A DNA stretch of 64,000 nucleotides from Azohydromonas australica DSM 1124 (lineage in GTDB: Bacteria; Pseudomonadota; Gammaproteobacteria; Burkholderiales; Burkholderiaceae_C), in NCBI RefSeq assembly GCF_000430725.1, contig NZ_KE387213.1:1-64000 (forward strand), read 5' to 3'. Shown in pieces: positions 26,882 to 36,876 of this stretch (position 1 is the first letter of the stretch; each line of letters begins with the position of its first letter). The notes under the pieces were generated by a model, which was given only the letters and a program-made list of their open reading frames with translations, was not told the DNA's origin and did not search any database. Made by a program: the position numbers and the translations under genes.

Positions 26882-28185
26882 CGGCGGCCTCCAGTTCGAC
26901 TTGCGCCTGCGGCAAGCGCAACTGGCCCGAAATCAGGCGGGGAAGGAGGGTGTCTCGTAGCGTGGAAAGCACTTCAGTGTGTTCTTGATTGGAAATTATC
27001 TTTAGCACTATAGGCTCAACTAATTCATCAAAAAGAGCAGCTATTTTTTCTGTTGGAAGGAGTGTCGGTAAATTTTCAAAGCCCGACTTGCTTAGATTGT
27101 GGAAAACAGATCCTCCTGACCCGCCAGTTTTGACTGCTTCACCAATCTGAAGCAATGAGAAGAGAGAAAAAGATTTACCCCATTGTGCAGCAGGAATAAC
27201 GCTATTTATCTGCTGATTTGTCTGCGATGGCTTCGTTATACGTGCCACCAACCCTGGCGTAGCAATGCAGGAAACGCACACGGCTCCCTCGGGCAAGTAT
27301 TTCCCGCGTTGAGTGCTGGCGCCTTTCAACGAAAGGTTGCGTCGAGTTGATGTAACCACCAAGTGCCCATGCATATCTGGAATTGTGATAAATGGCACAT
27401 CACTCCCATAGTTATCGGCCTCCGAAGTCGATGGGGTTTTGCCACAAACGACTTGACCCAACTCACTCACTTTTCCAATGCGCCACCCTTTTGGAAGAAG
27501 CTTTCCATTGAGATTTTCAAATCCGTTGGGAAAAAGCATGGCCGTGGTCTCATCCATGCCTTTTAAGACGCGATCGGCCATCTTGTCCCGCACCGGATCG
27601 AAATCCACGAACCACGACTTGAACAGCGCCTGGGCTATGGCTTCAAGGGTGGTGTTGGTTTCGCGCAGGAGGGTGATGCGGTCGTCGAGACACGTCAGCA
27701 CATCAACAATGTTGCCCATCAGCCCAACGTTTTTTGGGAAAGATACCGGCAACCCACGTATTTCAGTAAGAGATATGTATTGTTGAGTTGAGCCTTTCTT
27801 ACGTTGCTCAATCAACCGCTGCCCTTGTGGGGAGCGGAGGAAGTAGTACAGCCACTTGGCTTTCAGTTCATTTCCACACTTAAGTAATCCGACATTCTTA
27901 ATAGCAAAATCTGGATTTTTGGATGTTATAAGGCAAACTTCCCCAACCGTTCCAATCATCGTCAGCAGAAGGTCCCACTGATCCACTTTGCTGCGCTTAT
28001 TAATATTATCGAAGTCTTTCTTCGAAATCAGGTAAGCGGAATCGAGCGACAAGCGACCATCTTTTACATTTTTTGAGGTAACAAGCAGTTTTCCATCGCT
28101 CGCTTCCTTGGGGCTGTCGTGTGTGCCATCCGCAACGCGGGCGCAAAACTGCTCACACTCAAGCGTATGGAAGTCAGTGCAAACC

Positions 28186-28196
<11 letters not shown>
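26871..28196 (-). CDS. hsdS: Type I restriction-modification specificity subunit HsdS
   Basis: This codes for 441 residues from the ATG at 28196; a TTG at 28202 is possible. Two target-recognition domains alternate with conserved helical spacers: TCLDDRITLLRETNTTLEAIAQALFKSWF mid-protein and STLRDTLLPRLISGQLR near the end. It defines the two half-sites of the DNA target, which cannot be deduced here. GC content is clearly lower than in hsdM, hsdR and fic, as usual for recombining specificity genes. The start overlaps hsdM by 11 bases and the end overlaps fic by 11 bases. Confidence 0.95.
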
Positions 28197-29748
<1,552 letters not shown>

Positions 29749-29858
29749 GGTGTATCGGATTGTGCCCGGCGCTCGACGGGCCTCGCCGTGCGGCGAAGAG
29801 GGCAGCATGATGCGGTGGAGCATCCGCTGCCCGGATCATGGCCCTGTCCGCGGCCGTG

Positions 29859-30083
29859 TCACGGGGTGCTGTCGGCAATGAGGCGCCGTGCCTCACGAAG
29901 CTCCACGTTCACGGCCTTGCTCAGCTCGCGCAGCTCCATCCACTGACCACCCTTCCAGGCGTTACGGGCGGCCACGGCCTTGCCTGCCACGGTGCGCGGC
30001 CCGGTGGCCTGCTTCCAGGGCCGCCAAGTGCGGATCAGCGCCGCCTGCCGCGCCCGTCGTTCCGGCGTCCAGCCGTTGCTCAT
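29859..30083 (-). CDS. Small basic island protein (74 residues)
   Basis: The protein starts MSNGWTPERRARQAALIRTW and contains TGPRTVAGKAVAARNAWKGG. This pattern recurs in small proteins of genomic islands and phage-like elements in beta- and gammaproteobacteria, without known function. The conserved Trp/Arg-rich N-terminus suggests a nucleic-acid role (inference). Its first 122 bases overlap, in a different frame, the 3' end of the gene at 29962-30684. Confidence 0.65.
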   Translation of the reverse strand: MSNGWTPERRARQAALIRTWRPWKQATGPRTVAGKAVAARNAWKGGQWMELRELSKAVNVELREARRLIADSTP

Positions 30084-30684
30084 GGCTTACCTCCAATAGT
30101 TCGATTTGCCGGGTTTGGTTTTTTGCCGCGCGCGTGCACGTGCGCGGCTTGACGGCCTTCGCCGTGGTGGCAGCGTCGCCCGCAGCGGCGGTGCCGTTGT
30201 TCACCTGCTGCTGGCCGCCGTTGTTGATGTTGGCTTGGCGGGCGATGACGATGGGCGGGTTCTTAACCGTGGCCAGGGTCTCCAGGGTCATGCGGCACTG
30301 GTTCTGCGACTTCAAGGCCATGCGCAGCAAGGCCTCCATGTGTTCCGGCCGGTCCTGCCGGGCAGCCCGGCGCGCGAGGTTCATGAACATGGACTGCAGT
30401 GCCTGGGCCTGCGCCAGCAACATCGCCTCGGCGACCGACATGTCGCCGTCGTGCATCTTGCGGATACCGTCCGAAATCTCGTCCACCAGCGCACCGGGGT
30501 CCTGCTCGCCCAACGGCCCCTTGGCGAACTCCTGCATCACCAGCGCAGCATTGACGCTGGGTCGCAACGCCAGTTGCGCCACGGCCTGGGCTCGCTGAGC
30601 GCTGCCCGGGGCGGGCAGTTCGGACTTGGCCGTCGCAGCGGCATCTGCCTTTGCCACCGTGATCTTGTTGGTTTTCATTGTCAT
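29962..30684 (-). CDS. Island protein of unknown function (240 residues)
   Basis: An N-terminal KTNKITVAKADAAATAKSEL stretch is followed by a helical core (LRPSVNAALVMQEFAKGPLG, then LLAQAQALQSMFMNLARRAA). The linker INNGGQQQVNNGTAAAG and a basic tail complete it. I recall similar proteins from integrative elements, always uncharacterised. It starts right beside the heptamer array (30750-30943), so the array could be its promoter region. The last 41 residues overlap the 74-residue gene in another frame. Two ATGs (30684, 30678) are possible. Confidence 0.65.
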   Translation of the reverse strand: MTMKTNKITVAKADAAATAKSELPAPGSAQRAQAVAQLALRPSVNAALVMQEFAKGPLGEQDPGALVDEISDGIRKMHDGDMSVAEAMLLAQAQALQSMFMNLARRAARQDRPEHMEALLRMALKSQNQCRMTLETLATVKNPPIVIARQANINNGGQQQVNNGTAAAGDAATTAKAVKPRTCTRAAKNQTRQIELLEVSHEQRLDAGTTGAAGGADPHLAALEAGHRAAHRGRQGRGRP

Positions 30685-30986
30685 GTTGTCTGCGTGTTCT
30701 TGGTGATAGAAGACGTGCCGCCCTGTGCCGTGTGCTTGCCACCACCTGCGGTGTTCCGGGTGTTTCAGGTGTTCTATCGAGGAGAGGCAAGGAACACCGG
30801 GCGAGCTAGCAGGTGTTCGGCGGTGTTCCTGCCAGCTCTACGTCGGGGCGCTGGTGTTCGCCAGAACACCCCTGAACACCAAGCTCACAACCTCGGTGTT
30901 CCAGGTTTGAAGATGAAAGAACACCTAGAACACCTGGAACACCACAATGAGCCGGCATCCCTGCACGGGTCAGCCGCCGTGTACGG
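30685..30986. other. Intergenic region holding the heptamer array
   Basis: This 302-base gap lies between the DUF927-like gene and the 240-residue gene. It has no supported gene. Its main content is the array at 30750-30943. Confidence 0.7.
30750..30943. repeat. Dyad-symmetric array of GGTGTTC/GAACACC heptamers (candidate origin or operator)
   Basis: Forward copies (GGTGTTC) start at 30750, 30768, 30812, 30822, 30853 and 30895, with a one-mismatch copy at 30759. Reverse copies (GAACACC) start at 30792, 30864, 30874, 30919, 30928 and 30937. The outer triplets have a 9-base pitch, the inner pairs a 10-base pitch. The two halves mirror each other about position 30846.5 to within one base, while spacer bases differ. 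Position beside the primase and ATPase genes recalls the iteron origin of satellite P4. Confidence 0.85.
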
Positions 30987-32792
30987 TCAGTCCACCTCCT
31001 CCATCACCTCGGCCGTGAAGGCGTACACCCGGACTTTTCGCCCGATAGCGGCGGGCGTCAGCGTCGTGCTGTTCTTGCCACCCGCACCCGGTCGCAGGAC
31101 ACCGGCATCGACCAGCACTTGCGCCGCCCATTTGGGATCGAAGCCCGCGCAGACCTCCTTCTTGAACACCTCGGGCAGGACGAAGAACTCCTGCTCGCCG
31201 TTGACCATGCGGACGAAGCCAGCCCGGTCGCGCACTTGACCGACGAGAGCCTCCACCTCTTGAAAGCGGCTGGCGCCGTGGGAGCCGAAGAAGGCCCGTA
31301 CCTGCGTCAGCAGGGCGCGGTCTTCGCGGCGACCGGTGCCTCCGAAGCTCTCCAGCCATGCCTTGAAGCAGCGAGCCACGCCCACGGAAGTGCTGCCCTT
31401 CTCCCAGCCGGTGAGGCCGTATTCGGTGGCCAGCTCGCCGGCCACGGCGACCAACCCAAAGCGGCGGGCCACGCGGACGATTTGCCCGGCAGCCCCTTCA
31501 GGCACGTGCTCGGCCACGAAAGCGCGCACATCAGCAGCCACGCGCTCGACAAGCGCGGCGCGGTTTGCGACGACCTTGTGCAGCCACTCCAAGCCCACGG
31601 CGCCATACCGGCAGCTGCAGGCTTCCTTGAGTGCCAGCGCCAGGGCAGGAGCGCTTGTTTGACCGTTGAGACAGTCGAACAGGCCGTGCCCGGCGCCAGC
31701 GTCGGCTTCGATGTCGGCCAGTCGGATTTCCTGCCCCGCGTTGGTCTTCTTGCCTGCCTGGGCCATGAGCGCCGACAGCGACACCTCCCCGGCGCTCAAG
31801 AACAACAACTTCCACCGCGCCGCAAGCCGCGCACTGCCGGTGCGGCTCGCCCGGGTCTTGCCTTGCCCGTTGCCGAGCATGTAGGCGGCGTCTCCGGCCT
31901 CACGCGGGTCCACCTGGGACAGCTCGTCGAGGATGAGCAGGCCGTGGTTGTGGATCGCTGCCAAGCCCTCCAGCCCGTTGGCCGTGGTGCGCCACATCCG
32001 CGGGTAGTCGGCAGGGCTGCCCCAGATTGACGCAGCGACCGCCAGCGCCGTGCTCTTGCCGCACGACGAAGGGCCACGGAGATGGAACCCTCCAGAATCC
32101 TCGCCCGCCAGCTCCAGCAGCGGTCCTGCGAAAGCGCACGCCAACGCGAACATCAGTCGGCTGTTGCCAGCGGCAAGCGCCGCAACCTCGTCTCGCCACT
32201 GCGCTGCGGTACCCATTACCGAGAGCGCCGGCTCCAAGGTCTGCATGCTCTGGAACACCGTGCGCTCGCTGTTGCTGCCCACGACCTGGTCAGGGCGCAC
32301 GTACACGCCGCCATTCCAGCCCAACTGATCGACGCAGCGCGCGCGCGCCAGCACCGGCCAGGCCTGCAGGTAGGTGATGAGCATTTCGCGCGCGGCGCGG
32401 CCCGGGGCGATGTCCAGGCCCAGTCGCGACAGTTCGCGCCGCACGTCCACGCCATCGCCCTGCAGCAGTTCCATGGGCATGGCCCACACATGGCGCACGC
32501 CGTCGGCGTCTTCCCACTCCAGCAGCCGCCCCCACTCGGACGACTTGGCGCCGCGCGTCATGGCTTTGATGCGCAGCGGAGAGCAGAGCCACAGGGCCGG
32601 CTTCGGGTTGCCGTCCTTATCGTGGCCGATGTAGTAGACGCCGGCGCGCTCGTCGTCCGTGCCGTCGCGCAGTTCAAAGCGCAGACCGCCGACTTCACAC
32701 TCGGTCAACGGCCGCGGTTCTTCGGCGTCGCGCACGGCGCTGACCTTGTCCAGGTCAGCCGCCACGATGTCGTCCGTCAGCACCGGGCTCAT
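30987..32792 (-). CDS. DUF927-like ATPase, replication-type
   Basis: This codes for 601 residues. The central ATPase has Walker A GPSSCGKST (240-248) and Walker B GLLILDELSQVDP (284-296). GLEGLAAIHNHGLLILDE and ASRTGSARLAARWKLLFLS fit the DUF927 helicase-like family found with primases on plasmids and islands. It probably unwinds DNA at the element's origin. The ATG at 32792 overlaps the primase stop by 4 bases (ATGA type), so the two are translationally coupled. The longer frame upstream is an overlap artefact. Its 3' end abuts the heptamer array. Confidence 0.85.
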   Translation of the reverse strand: MSPVLTDDIVAADLDKVSAVRDAEEPRPLTECEVGGLRFELRDGTDDERAGVYYIGHDKDGNPKPALWLCSPLRIKAMTRGAKSSEWGRLLEWEDADGVRHVWAMPMELLQGDGVDVRRELSRLGLDIAPGRAAREMLITYLQAWPVLARARCVDQLGWNGGVYVRPDQVVGSNSERTVFQSMQTLEPALSVMGTAAQWRDEVAALAAGNSRLMFALACAFAGPLLELAGEDSGGFHLRGPSSCGKSTALAVAASIWGSPADYPRMWRTTANGLEGLAAIHNHGLLILDELSQVDPREAGDAAYMLGNGQGKTRASRTGSARLAARWKLLFLSAGEVSLSALMAQAGKKTNAGQEIRLADIEADAGAGHGLFDCLNGQTSAPALALALKEACSCRYGAVGLEWLHKVVANRAALVERVAADVRAFVAEHVPEGAAGQIVRVARRFGLVAVAGELATEYGLTGWEKGSTSVGVARCFKAWLESFGGTGRREDRALLTQVRAFFGSHGASRFQEVEALVGQVRDRAGFVRMVNGEQEFFVLPEVFKKEVCAGFDPKWAAQVLVDAGVLRPGAGGKNSTTLTPAAIGRKVRVYAFTAEVMEEVD

Positions 32793-33793
32793 GTGCCGCC
32801 TCCATCGCGGTGAGCCGGCTCGAAGGTGTCGAAGACGGTTTGCGCCACCATGTCGATCTGATTGCCGCCGCGCGCTGCCCACATGTCGCACCAGTCCATG
32901 CCGGGCACCGAGGGCGTGACCACGTCGCAGCGGACTCCGACGTTCGCCGCACGGGCCTTGAGCGCCAGTGCGGCGCGCTGGCCGGCTTCATCGGCGTCCG
33001 CGAAAACGATGAGACGCTGCACCTCCTGCGGCCATTTGAAGGACGCCATGGCGCTCGCGCAGTACGTCGCAACCGTCGGCACGCCCGAGGCCAGCCACGC
33101 AGCCAGCGCCGTCTCAATCCCCTCGGCGACGCCCAGCTCGCCATTGAGCGGCTTGTGCAGACGAATTGCGGCACCGGCCAGCGGGCCTGCCGCCCCGGTG
33201 AGTTTCTTGACCACGGGCACATCGGCCTTGCGGCCGTCCAGTGTCAGGTACGTGCGGTGCAGCGCCACTACCGCGTTGTGCGGGCTCACCAGCGGCGCTA
33301 CGAGCGCGGGGAATCGGCCAAGCTCCAGGCCCGCGTGCCAGTACGGCACCGCCGGGTGGAAGCGCAGGCACGGCGGCATCGGCCACGGCGACGCCTGCAG
33401 CCGGTGGTGCAGATAGCGCGTCGCCGGGTCGTCGAGCGCCAAGGGGCGGCAGCCCGCCGCCATCATTGAGATAAGGCGGGCGTTCTGGGCCCACAGTTCG
33501 CGCTGCACCGCGGTGCGCTCCGCCTTGGCCGCCTCGATGTGCTTGCGCAGGGCGGCCTGCTCGCTCGGCGTCATACGGCTCTTCGGGATGGCCGACCACA
33601 GGCCGCTGATGCCCTGGCGGAAGCAACCGTAGACGCCGCTGCGCAGGTCGTCGAAAAGTTTGCACCAGCCGGCGGTGTCGCCGCGACGGTTGCTGGTTGA
33701 GAAGCGCATGAGCTTGCCCGGCGTGATCACGTCGGGCGCATAGCCCAGCGCCGCCAGGATGAACATGCGAAAGGCTTCGTACAGATCAGGCAT
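32789..33793 (-). CDS. TOPRIM-domain primase
   Basis: This codes for 334 residues. The C-terminal half has the TOPRIM signature: GVAEGIETALAA (E224) and LIVFADADEAGQ (D266, D268). The middle contains CLRFHPAVPYWHAG and VALHRTYLTLDGRKA, typical of island and phage primases related to the P4 alpha protein. A classical zinc-finger domain at the N-terminus is not visible. It should prime replication of the element together with the DUF927-like ATPase. It overlaps the upstream small gene by 8 bases. Confidence 0.88.
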   Translation of the reverse strand: MPDLYEAFRMFILAALGYAPDVITPGKLMRFSTSNRRGDTAGWCKLFDDLRSGVYGCFRQGISGLWSAIPKSRMTPSEQAALRKHIEAAKAERTAVQRELWAQNARLISMMAAGCRPLALDDPATRYLHHRLQASPWPMPPCLRFHPAVPYWHAGLELGRFPALVAPLVSPHNAVVALHRTYLTLDGRKADVPVVKKLTGAAGPLAGAAIRLHKPLNGELGVAEGIETALAAWLASGVPTVATYCASAMASFKWPQEVQRLIVFADADEAGQRAALALKARAANVGVRCDVVTPSVPGMDWCDMWAARGGNQIDMVAQTVFDTFEPAHRDGGGT

Positions 33794-34052
33794 GGCCCAC
33801 CCCCAGCCGCTTGATCAGCCGCGTCGCGAAGTCCCGCTCGATGAAGTTGCGGAACGCCAGCTGGAGGATGAGTTGCTTTACGGCGGTCTGCAGGGACAGC
33901 TTGGCCTTCGCCAAAGCCGAATCGCTGACCGCCACAGAGGAGATGCAGGACGGTGCCCGCTCCATGTCCTTCACGAACGTGCTGTCGGCGATTGCACGCG
34001 AGAAAGATTTGGGCGAGACCGGGCCTGCCTTGACGGCATGCACCTTGTCCAT
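33786..34052 (-). CDS. Small hypothetical protein (88 residues) before the primase
   Basis: The protein starts MDKVHAVKAGPVSPKSFSRA and ends in a helical part (ALAKAKLSLQTAVKQLILQL, then RNFIERDFATRLIKRLG). It overlaps the primase gene by 8 bases and follows the AlpA-like gene by 12 bases, so it belongs to the replication operon. No domain is recognised. Confidence 0.65.
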   Translation of the reverse strand: MDKVHAVKAGPVSPKSFSRAIADSTFVKDMERAPSCISSVAVSDSALAKAKLSLQTAVKQLILQLAFRNFIERDFATRLIKRLGVGHA

Positions 34053-34064
34053 GTTGTCCTCCGA

Positions 34065-34289
34065 TTAGCTGTTGGCGGCGTCGCGCTGGCGCTGCAGCCA
34101 GGCGTCGAGGTCGGCACGCATGACGCCGGCCGCGCGGCCGCCGAGGCGGATGCGGGCCAGCTCTTGACGGCGGATCAGCTCGTAGAGGTGGGAGCGGGAG
34201 CAACCCAAGTAGGCGTGGGCTTGCGGGATGCGGAGCACCGGGCTGTCCGGTTGCGGCATGGGGTTGGGTTTGGTGACTTTTTCAGCCAT
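34065..34289 (-). CDS. alpA: AlpA-family regulator/excisionase-like protein
   Basis: This codes for 74 residues with a single winged helix-turn-helix: VLRIPQAHAYLGCSRSHLYE, then LARIRLGGRAAGVMRADLDA. This is the AlpA/MerR-like excisionase pattern. In P4-like elements such proteins act as transcriptional regulators or directionality factors for excision. It heads the replication operon. A 357-base gap with repeats separates it from the integrase. Confidence 0.88.
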   Translation of the reverse strand: MAEKVTKPNPMPQPDSPVLRIPQAHAYLGCSRSHLYELIRRQELARIRLGGRAAGVMRADLDAWLQRQRDAANS

Positions 34290-34646
34290 GAACTCTTACT
34301 TCGGGTCGCTGAAGGGAGCACCACGGCAATAGGCACCCACTGTCCATGCATAGGTCAATGGGAGGAGAATTCCGGCGTCTGGCCTCAGAAATCAGACACC
34401 GGACACCTTTTGCGTTGGTGCTCGGTACGGGGTTCCCGAGTCAGTCTTGGACCGGCTGGCTCGGGGCTCCACCTCTACAAGCCTGCTGTATGTGCAGCCC
34501 TTCGTCGAGGTGTGCAGCGATCCTAAGAGCACTTTTTGGGCGGTCGCGGCCGTGTGACCAGACTTAGACAGGGCCACGAGATCGGCAACTCAACGAAACG
34601 TTGGCGCACCAACAAAACGTTGCGCTGAAAATATTTTGTTGCTCCT
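34290..34646. other. Intergenic region between integrase and alpA-like gene
   Basis: No supported gene is present. The region should hold the promoter of the replication operon near 34290-34360. At its other end it carries two related repeats (34591-34607 and 34610-34625), reported separately. Confidence 0.6.
34591..34625. repeat. Tandem direct repeats with AACGTT cores next to the integrase stop
   Basis: CAACGAAACGTTGGCGC (34591-34607) and CAACAAAACGTTGCGC (34610-34625) match at 15 positions, each with an AACGTT palindrome. They lie 22 bases beyond the integrase stop codon. They are candidate binding sites for the integrase, the AlpA-like protein or another regulator. Confidence 0.6.
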
Positions 34647-35810
34647 CTACAACACCAATTGAGCAAGCGCGTTCCGTGCGTAGTCCTGCTGCAGGTGTGC
34701 GTAGTGTTTGGCGATCATCTCGACTGACGTGCCGGCCAGCACAGCCACGGTTGTGAGATCCAGACCATGCCGGCTCACGAGATCGGTGATGACGCTGTGC
34801 CGCAGCGTGTATGCCGTCACTGAGTCAGGCAACCCTGCACCCGAAACCGCAGCTTTGATTGGCCACTTCCAACTGTCCTTGTCCCAGCGCCGACCGTTCG
34901 CATCGACGAACAGCGGAGCCTGCGGCAGTTTGTCGCGTGCCGCTTCAGCCAGGAACCCAACCGTGGCTGCTGGCAACGGGATGCGGCGGTCAGCCCCCGC
35001 TTTGTCGGCCCCGACTCGCAACGTGCCGAGCCTCGCGTTGAAGTCGGCGACGTTGAGCTGCGCCAACGCCCCCGGGCGCAGCGGCAATGCACACAGCGCC
35101 TTCAAAAAAGACTGCAGCGCAGGCTGCGCCGCATCAACCAGACGTCGTCGCTGATCAGGGTCGAGATAAGTATCGCGCCGCCCATCGGCGCCAGAGATCG
35201 GCCGCAGGGCCTGCTCCCATGCATGTGAACTCGTCACTAAACCGTCGGCCAGTGCCAGATTGAGCGCGGCCCGGAAGCTCGCCATGTCGCGGTTCAACGT
35301 GCTGTCGGCACGCTTCCCACCGTCCTTGCTGGCCACCGGTTTGGCAGCCAGCTTGCGTCGCCAATCCTTTAGGTGTGCAGCGGTCAGCTTTTTGATGTCG
35401 AAACCAGCCAGCCTTTCGTCGTAGACGTAGCGGCGGAACCGCGCAGAGGCTTCCGCGGCTTTTGCCTCGCCGGACTCATGCCGCAGGTGCTCGACGTAGC
35501 GCTCGCAGGCGCCTCGTACGGTACAGTTCTCGTCGCTGCCGCCCTTACCCAGGTGGTCGAACCATTCACGCGCTGCCCGCTGCGCCGCATCGAAGCGTTC
35601 GTTGGCAGGCAAGTGATCGAGAGCACCGAGCGTGGTCCACCGGTTTTTTCCTGCCGCGTCGTCGTAGTAGCGCGCCAGCCAAGTTCCGGGAGTCGCCGTG
35701 CTCATGCGCCGGTATCCCACGTAGCACCCTTTTTCGATGCGTTGCCAGTACGGATCGCGCCGTACCGGCAAGGCGTCGCGCGCAGCGACGGTGTTCAACT
35801 TCACTTTCAC
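34647..35810 (-). CDS. int: Tyrosine-type site-specific integrase
   Basis: This codes for 387 residues with a GTG start. An arm-binding N-terminal part and a SAM-like core-binding domain (about 95-190) precede the catalytic domain. Catalytic residues are R245 (ALPLRPGALAQL), R337/H338 (YTLRHSVITDL) and Tyr370 (IAKHYAHLQ). Box II has Tyr334 where most family members have His, so it reads YxxR, which occurs in some functional members. It would recombine the element into tRNA-Arg at the 50-bp core. It lies about 110 bases from the right att repeat. Confidence 0.93.
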   Translation of the reverse strand: MKVKLNTVAARDALPVRRDPYWQRIEKGCYVGYRRMSTATPGTWLARYYDDAAGKNRWTTLGALDHLPANERFDAAQRAAREWFDHLGKGGSDENCTVRGACERYVEHLRHESGEAKAAEASARFRRYVYDERLAGFDIKKLTAAHLKDWRRKLAAKPVASKDGGKRADSTLNRDMASFRAALNLALADGLVTSSHAWEQALRPISGADGRRDTYLDPDQRRRLVDAAQPALQSFLKALCALPLRPGALAQLNVADFNARLGTLRVGADKAGADRRIPLPAATVGFLAEAARDKLPQAPLFVDANGRRWDKDSWKWPIKAAVSGAGLPDSVTAYTLRHSVITDLVSRHGLDLTTVAVLAGTSVEMIAKHYAHLQQDYARNALAQLVL

Positions 35811-35922
35811 GGTCGAACAGGTATGAATTCGGTATGAAAAACTCTAGCGCACTTCCAAGTACCTTCAAGTACGCACGCAGAGGGAAGTGATGTGCGCGGA
35901 TGTCGCCTGAAGTCCATATTCT

Positions 35923-35972
35923 CTGCCCTCCGAAGGCAGGGGTTGCTGGTTCGATCCCAGCCAGGCGCGCCA
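35923..35972 (+). repeat. Right attachment core (50-bp direct repeat, copy 2)
   Basis: This is an exact 50-base copy of the 3' part of tRNA-Arg(CCG) (20454-20503), including the CCA. The 5' half of the tRNA is absent, so it is a fragment and not a gene. Confidence 0.95.
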
Positions 35973-35984
35973 AATCAGCAGTCA

Positions 35985-36036
35985 CAGATGCCTTTCACGG
36001 CCTGCAACGGGCCAGGGTTGTTGAGAAAGGCATCTG
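35985..36036. other. Hairpin with conserved CCTGCAACGGGC centre, host side of right att
   Basis: CAGATGCCTTTC (35985-35996) pairs perfectly over 12 bases with GAAAGGCATCTG (36025-36036). The centre CGGCCTGCAACGGGCCAGG matches the hairpin at 20521-20567. It was presumably the original downstream neighbour of tRNA-Arg before integration. Confidence 0.75.
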
Positions 36037-36148
36037 CAAGAACCCCGCAGTTCTTTCGGCCGTGCGTGCATGCCGCGGTCCGCAGTACGGCGCGATCGGT
36101 GGCCGGGGTACCGGCCGCTGCCGGGCCGCTCAGACGTAGGAGCCGCCG

Positions 36149-36742
36149 ATGCCTCGCATCACGAACCATTTCGCCGGCGCATTGCTGGTATTCCTGGCAG
36201 GTTGTGCCACGGGCCAGGATTCTTCCGTCGCAGGCTCGGCACTGCCTTCGCCTGCGGCAACCCTGCCGGCGCCGCAGACCGTTCCCGCCGACACCGCCCA
36301 GGCCGCCGATACGGTGCAGGTGCCCTCTTCCATGGTGCAACCGGCTGCAGCCAGGAAAAAAGTGCAGCGCGGCCGCGCCTCCTGGTATGCGCACCGTTTC
36401 CAAGGCCGCCGCACCGCCAGCGGCGAGCGCTACAACCGCCACGCACTGACGGCAGCGCATCCCACCTTGCCCATCCCGAGCTACGCACGGGTGCGCAATC
36501 CGGCCAACGGCCGCGAAGTGGTGGTGCGCATCAACGACCGCGGCCCGTTCCACAAGGGCCACGTGATCGACCTCAGCCACGCCGCCGCCGCGATGCTCGG
36601 CATCGTGCACGGCCCGAGCATGGTGGAGATCGAGCAGATCAAGGACGTCGAGCGCCGCGGCAGCCACTGGCCGCAGGAGCGCGCGGCGCTGCCCGCCAAG
36701 CCGCTGCTCACGCTTTCGGCCCGCAACGACAAGGCGCTTTGA
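36149..36742 (+). CDS. rlpA: RlpA-like septal-ring lytic transglycosylase lipoprotein
   Basis: This codes for 197 residues. The signal sequence ends in a lipobox (LLVFLAGC). A linker rich in Ala, Pro and Thr leads to the double-psi beta-barrel of RlpA: GRASWYAHRFQGRRTASGER, then VVVRINDRGPFHKGHVIDLS. RlpA cleaves denuded glycan strands during daughter-cell separation. The C-terminal SPOR domain found in many RlpA proteins is missing, so this is the short form. It is the first host gene after the element. Confidence 0.9.
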   Translation: MPRITNHFAGALLVFLAGCATGQDSSVAGSALPSPAATLPAPQTVPADTAQAADTVQVPSSMVQPAAARKKVQRGRASWYAHRFQGRRTASGERYNRHALTAAHPTLPIPSYARVRNPANGREVVVRINDRGPFHKGHVIDLSHAAAAMLGIVHGPSMVEIEQIKDVERRGSHWPQERAALPAKPLLTLSARNDKAL

Positions 36743-36876
36743 GCCCCACGTTCGGGACGTGGCGTCCCGGAACTTGTCAGCCCCGTCCCACAAGCCCCGG
36801 CGCTGCCGCCTGACAGACGCGCCCTGCCCTGGCCCGTAGCCTGCTCCGCATCCGAACAGCGATGCGGAGGTGATGC

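Larger units (their letters stand above)
35811..36148. other. Element right end and host leader region
   Basis: It holds, in order: short direct repeats before the integrase (GGTATGAA at 35820 and 35831; CAAGTAC at about 35855 and 35865), the right att core (35923-35972), a hairpin (35985-36036), and the leader of the rlpA-like gene. No gene is supported. Confidence 0.6.

Noticed and set aside
30750..30943. CRISPR array
   Set aside because: Repeats are 7-mers in both orientations with 2-24 base gaps; no cas genes are present.
35923..35972. Second tRNA-Arg gene
   Set aside because: It lacks the 5' acceptor strand and D arm; it is the att repeat fragment.
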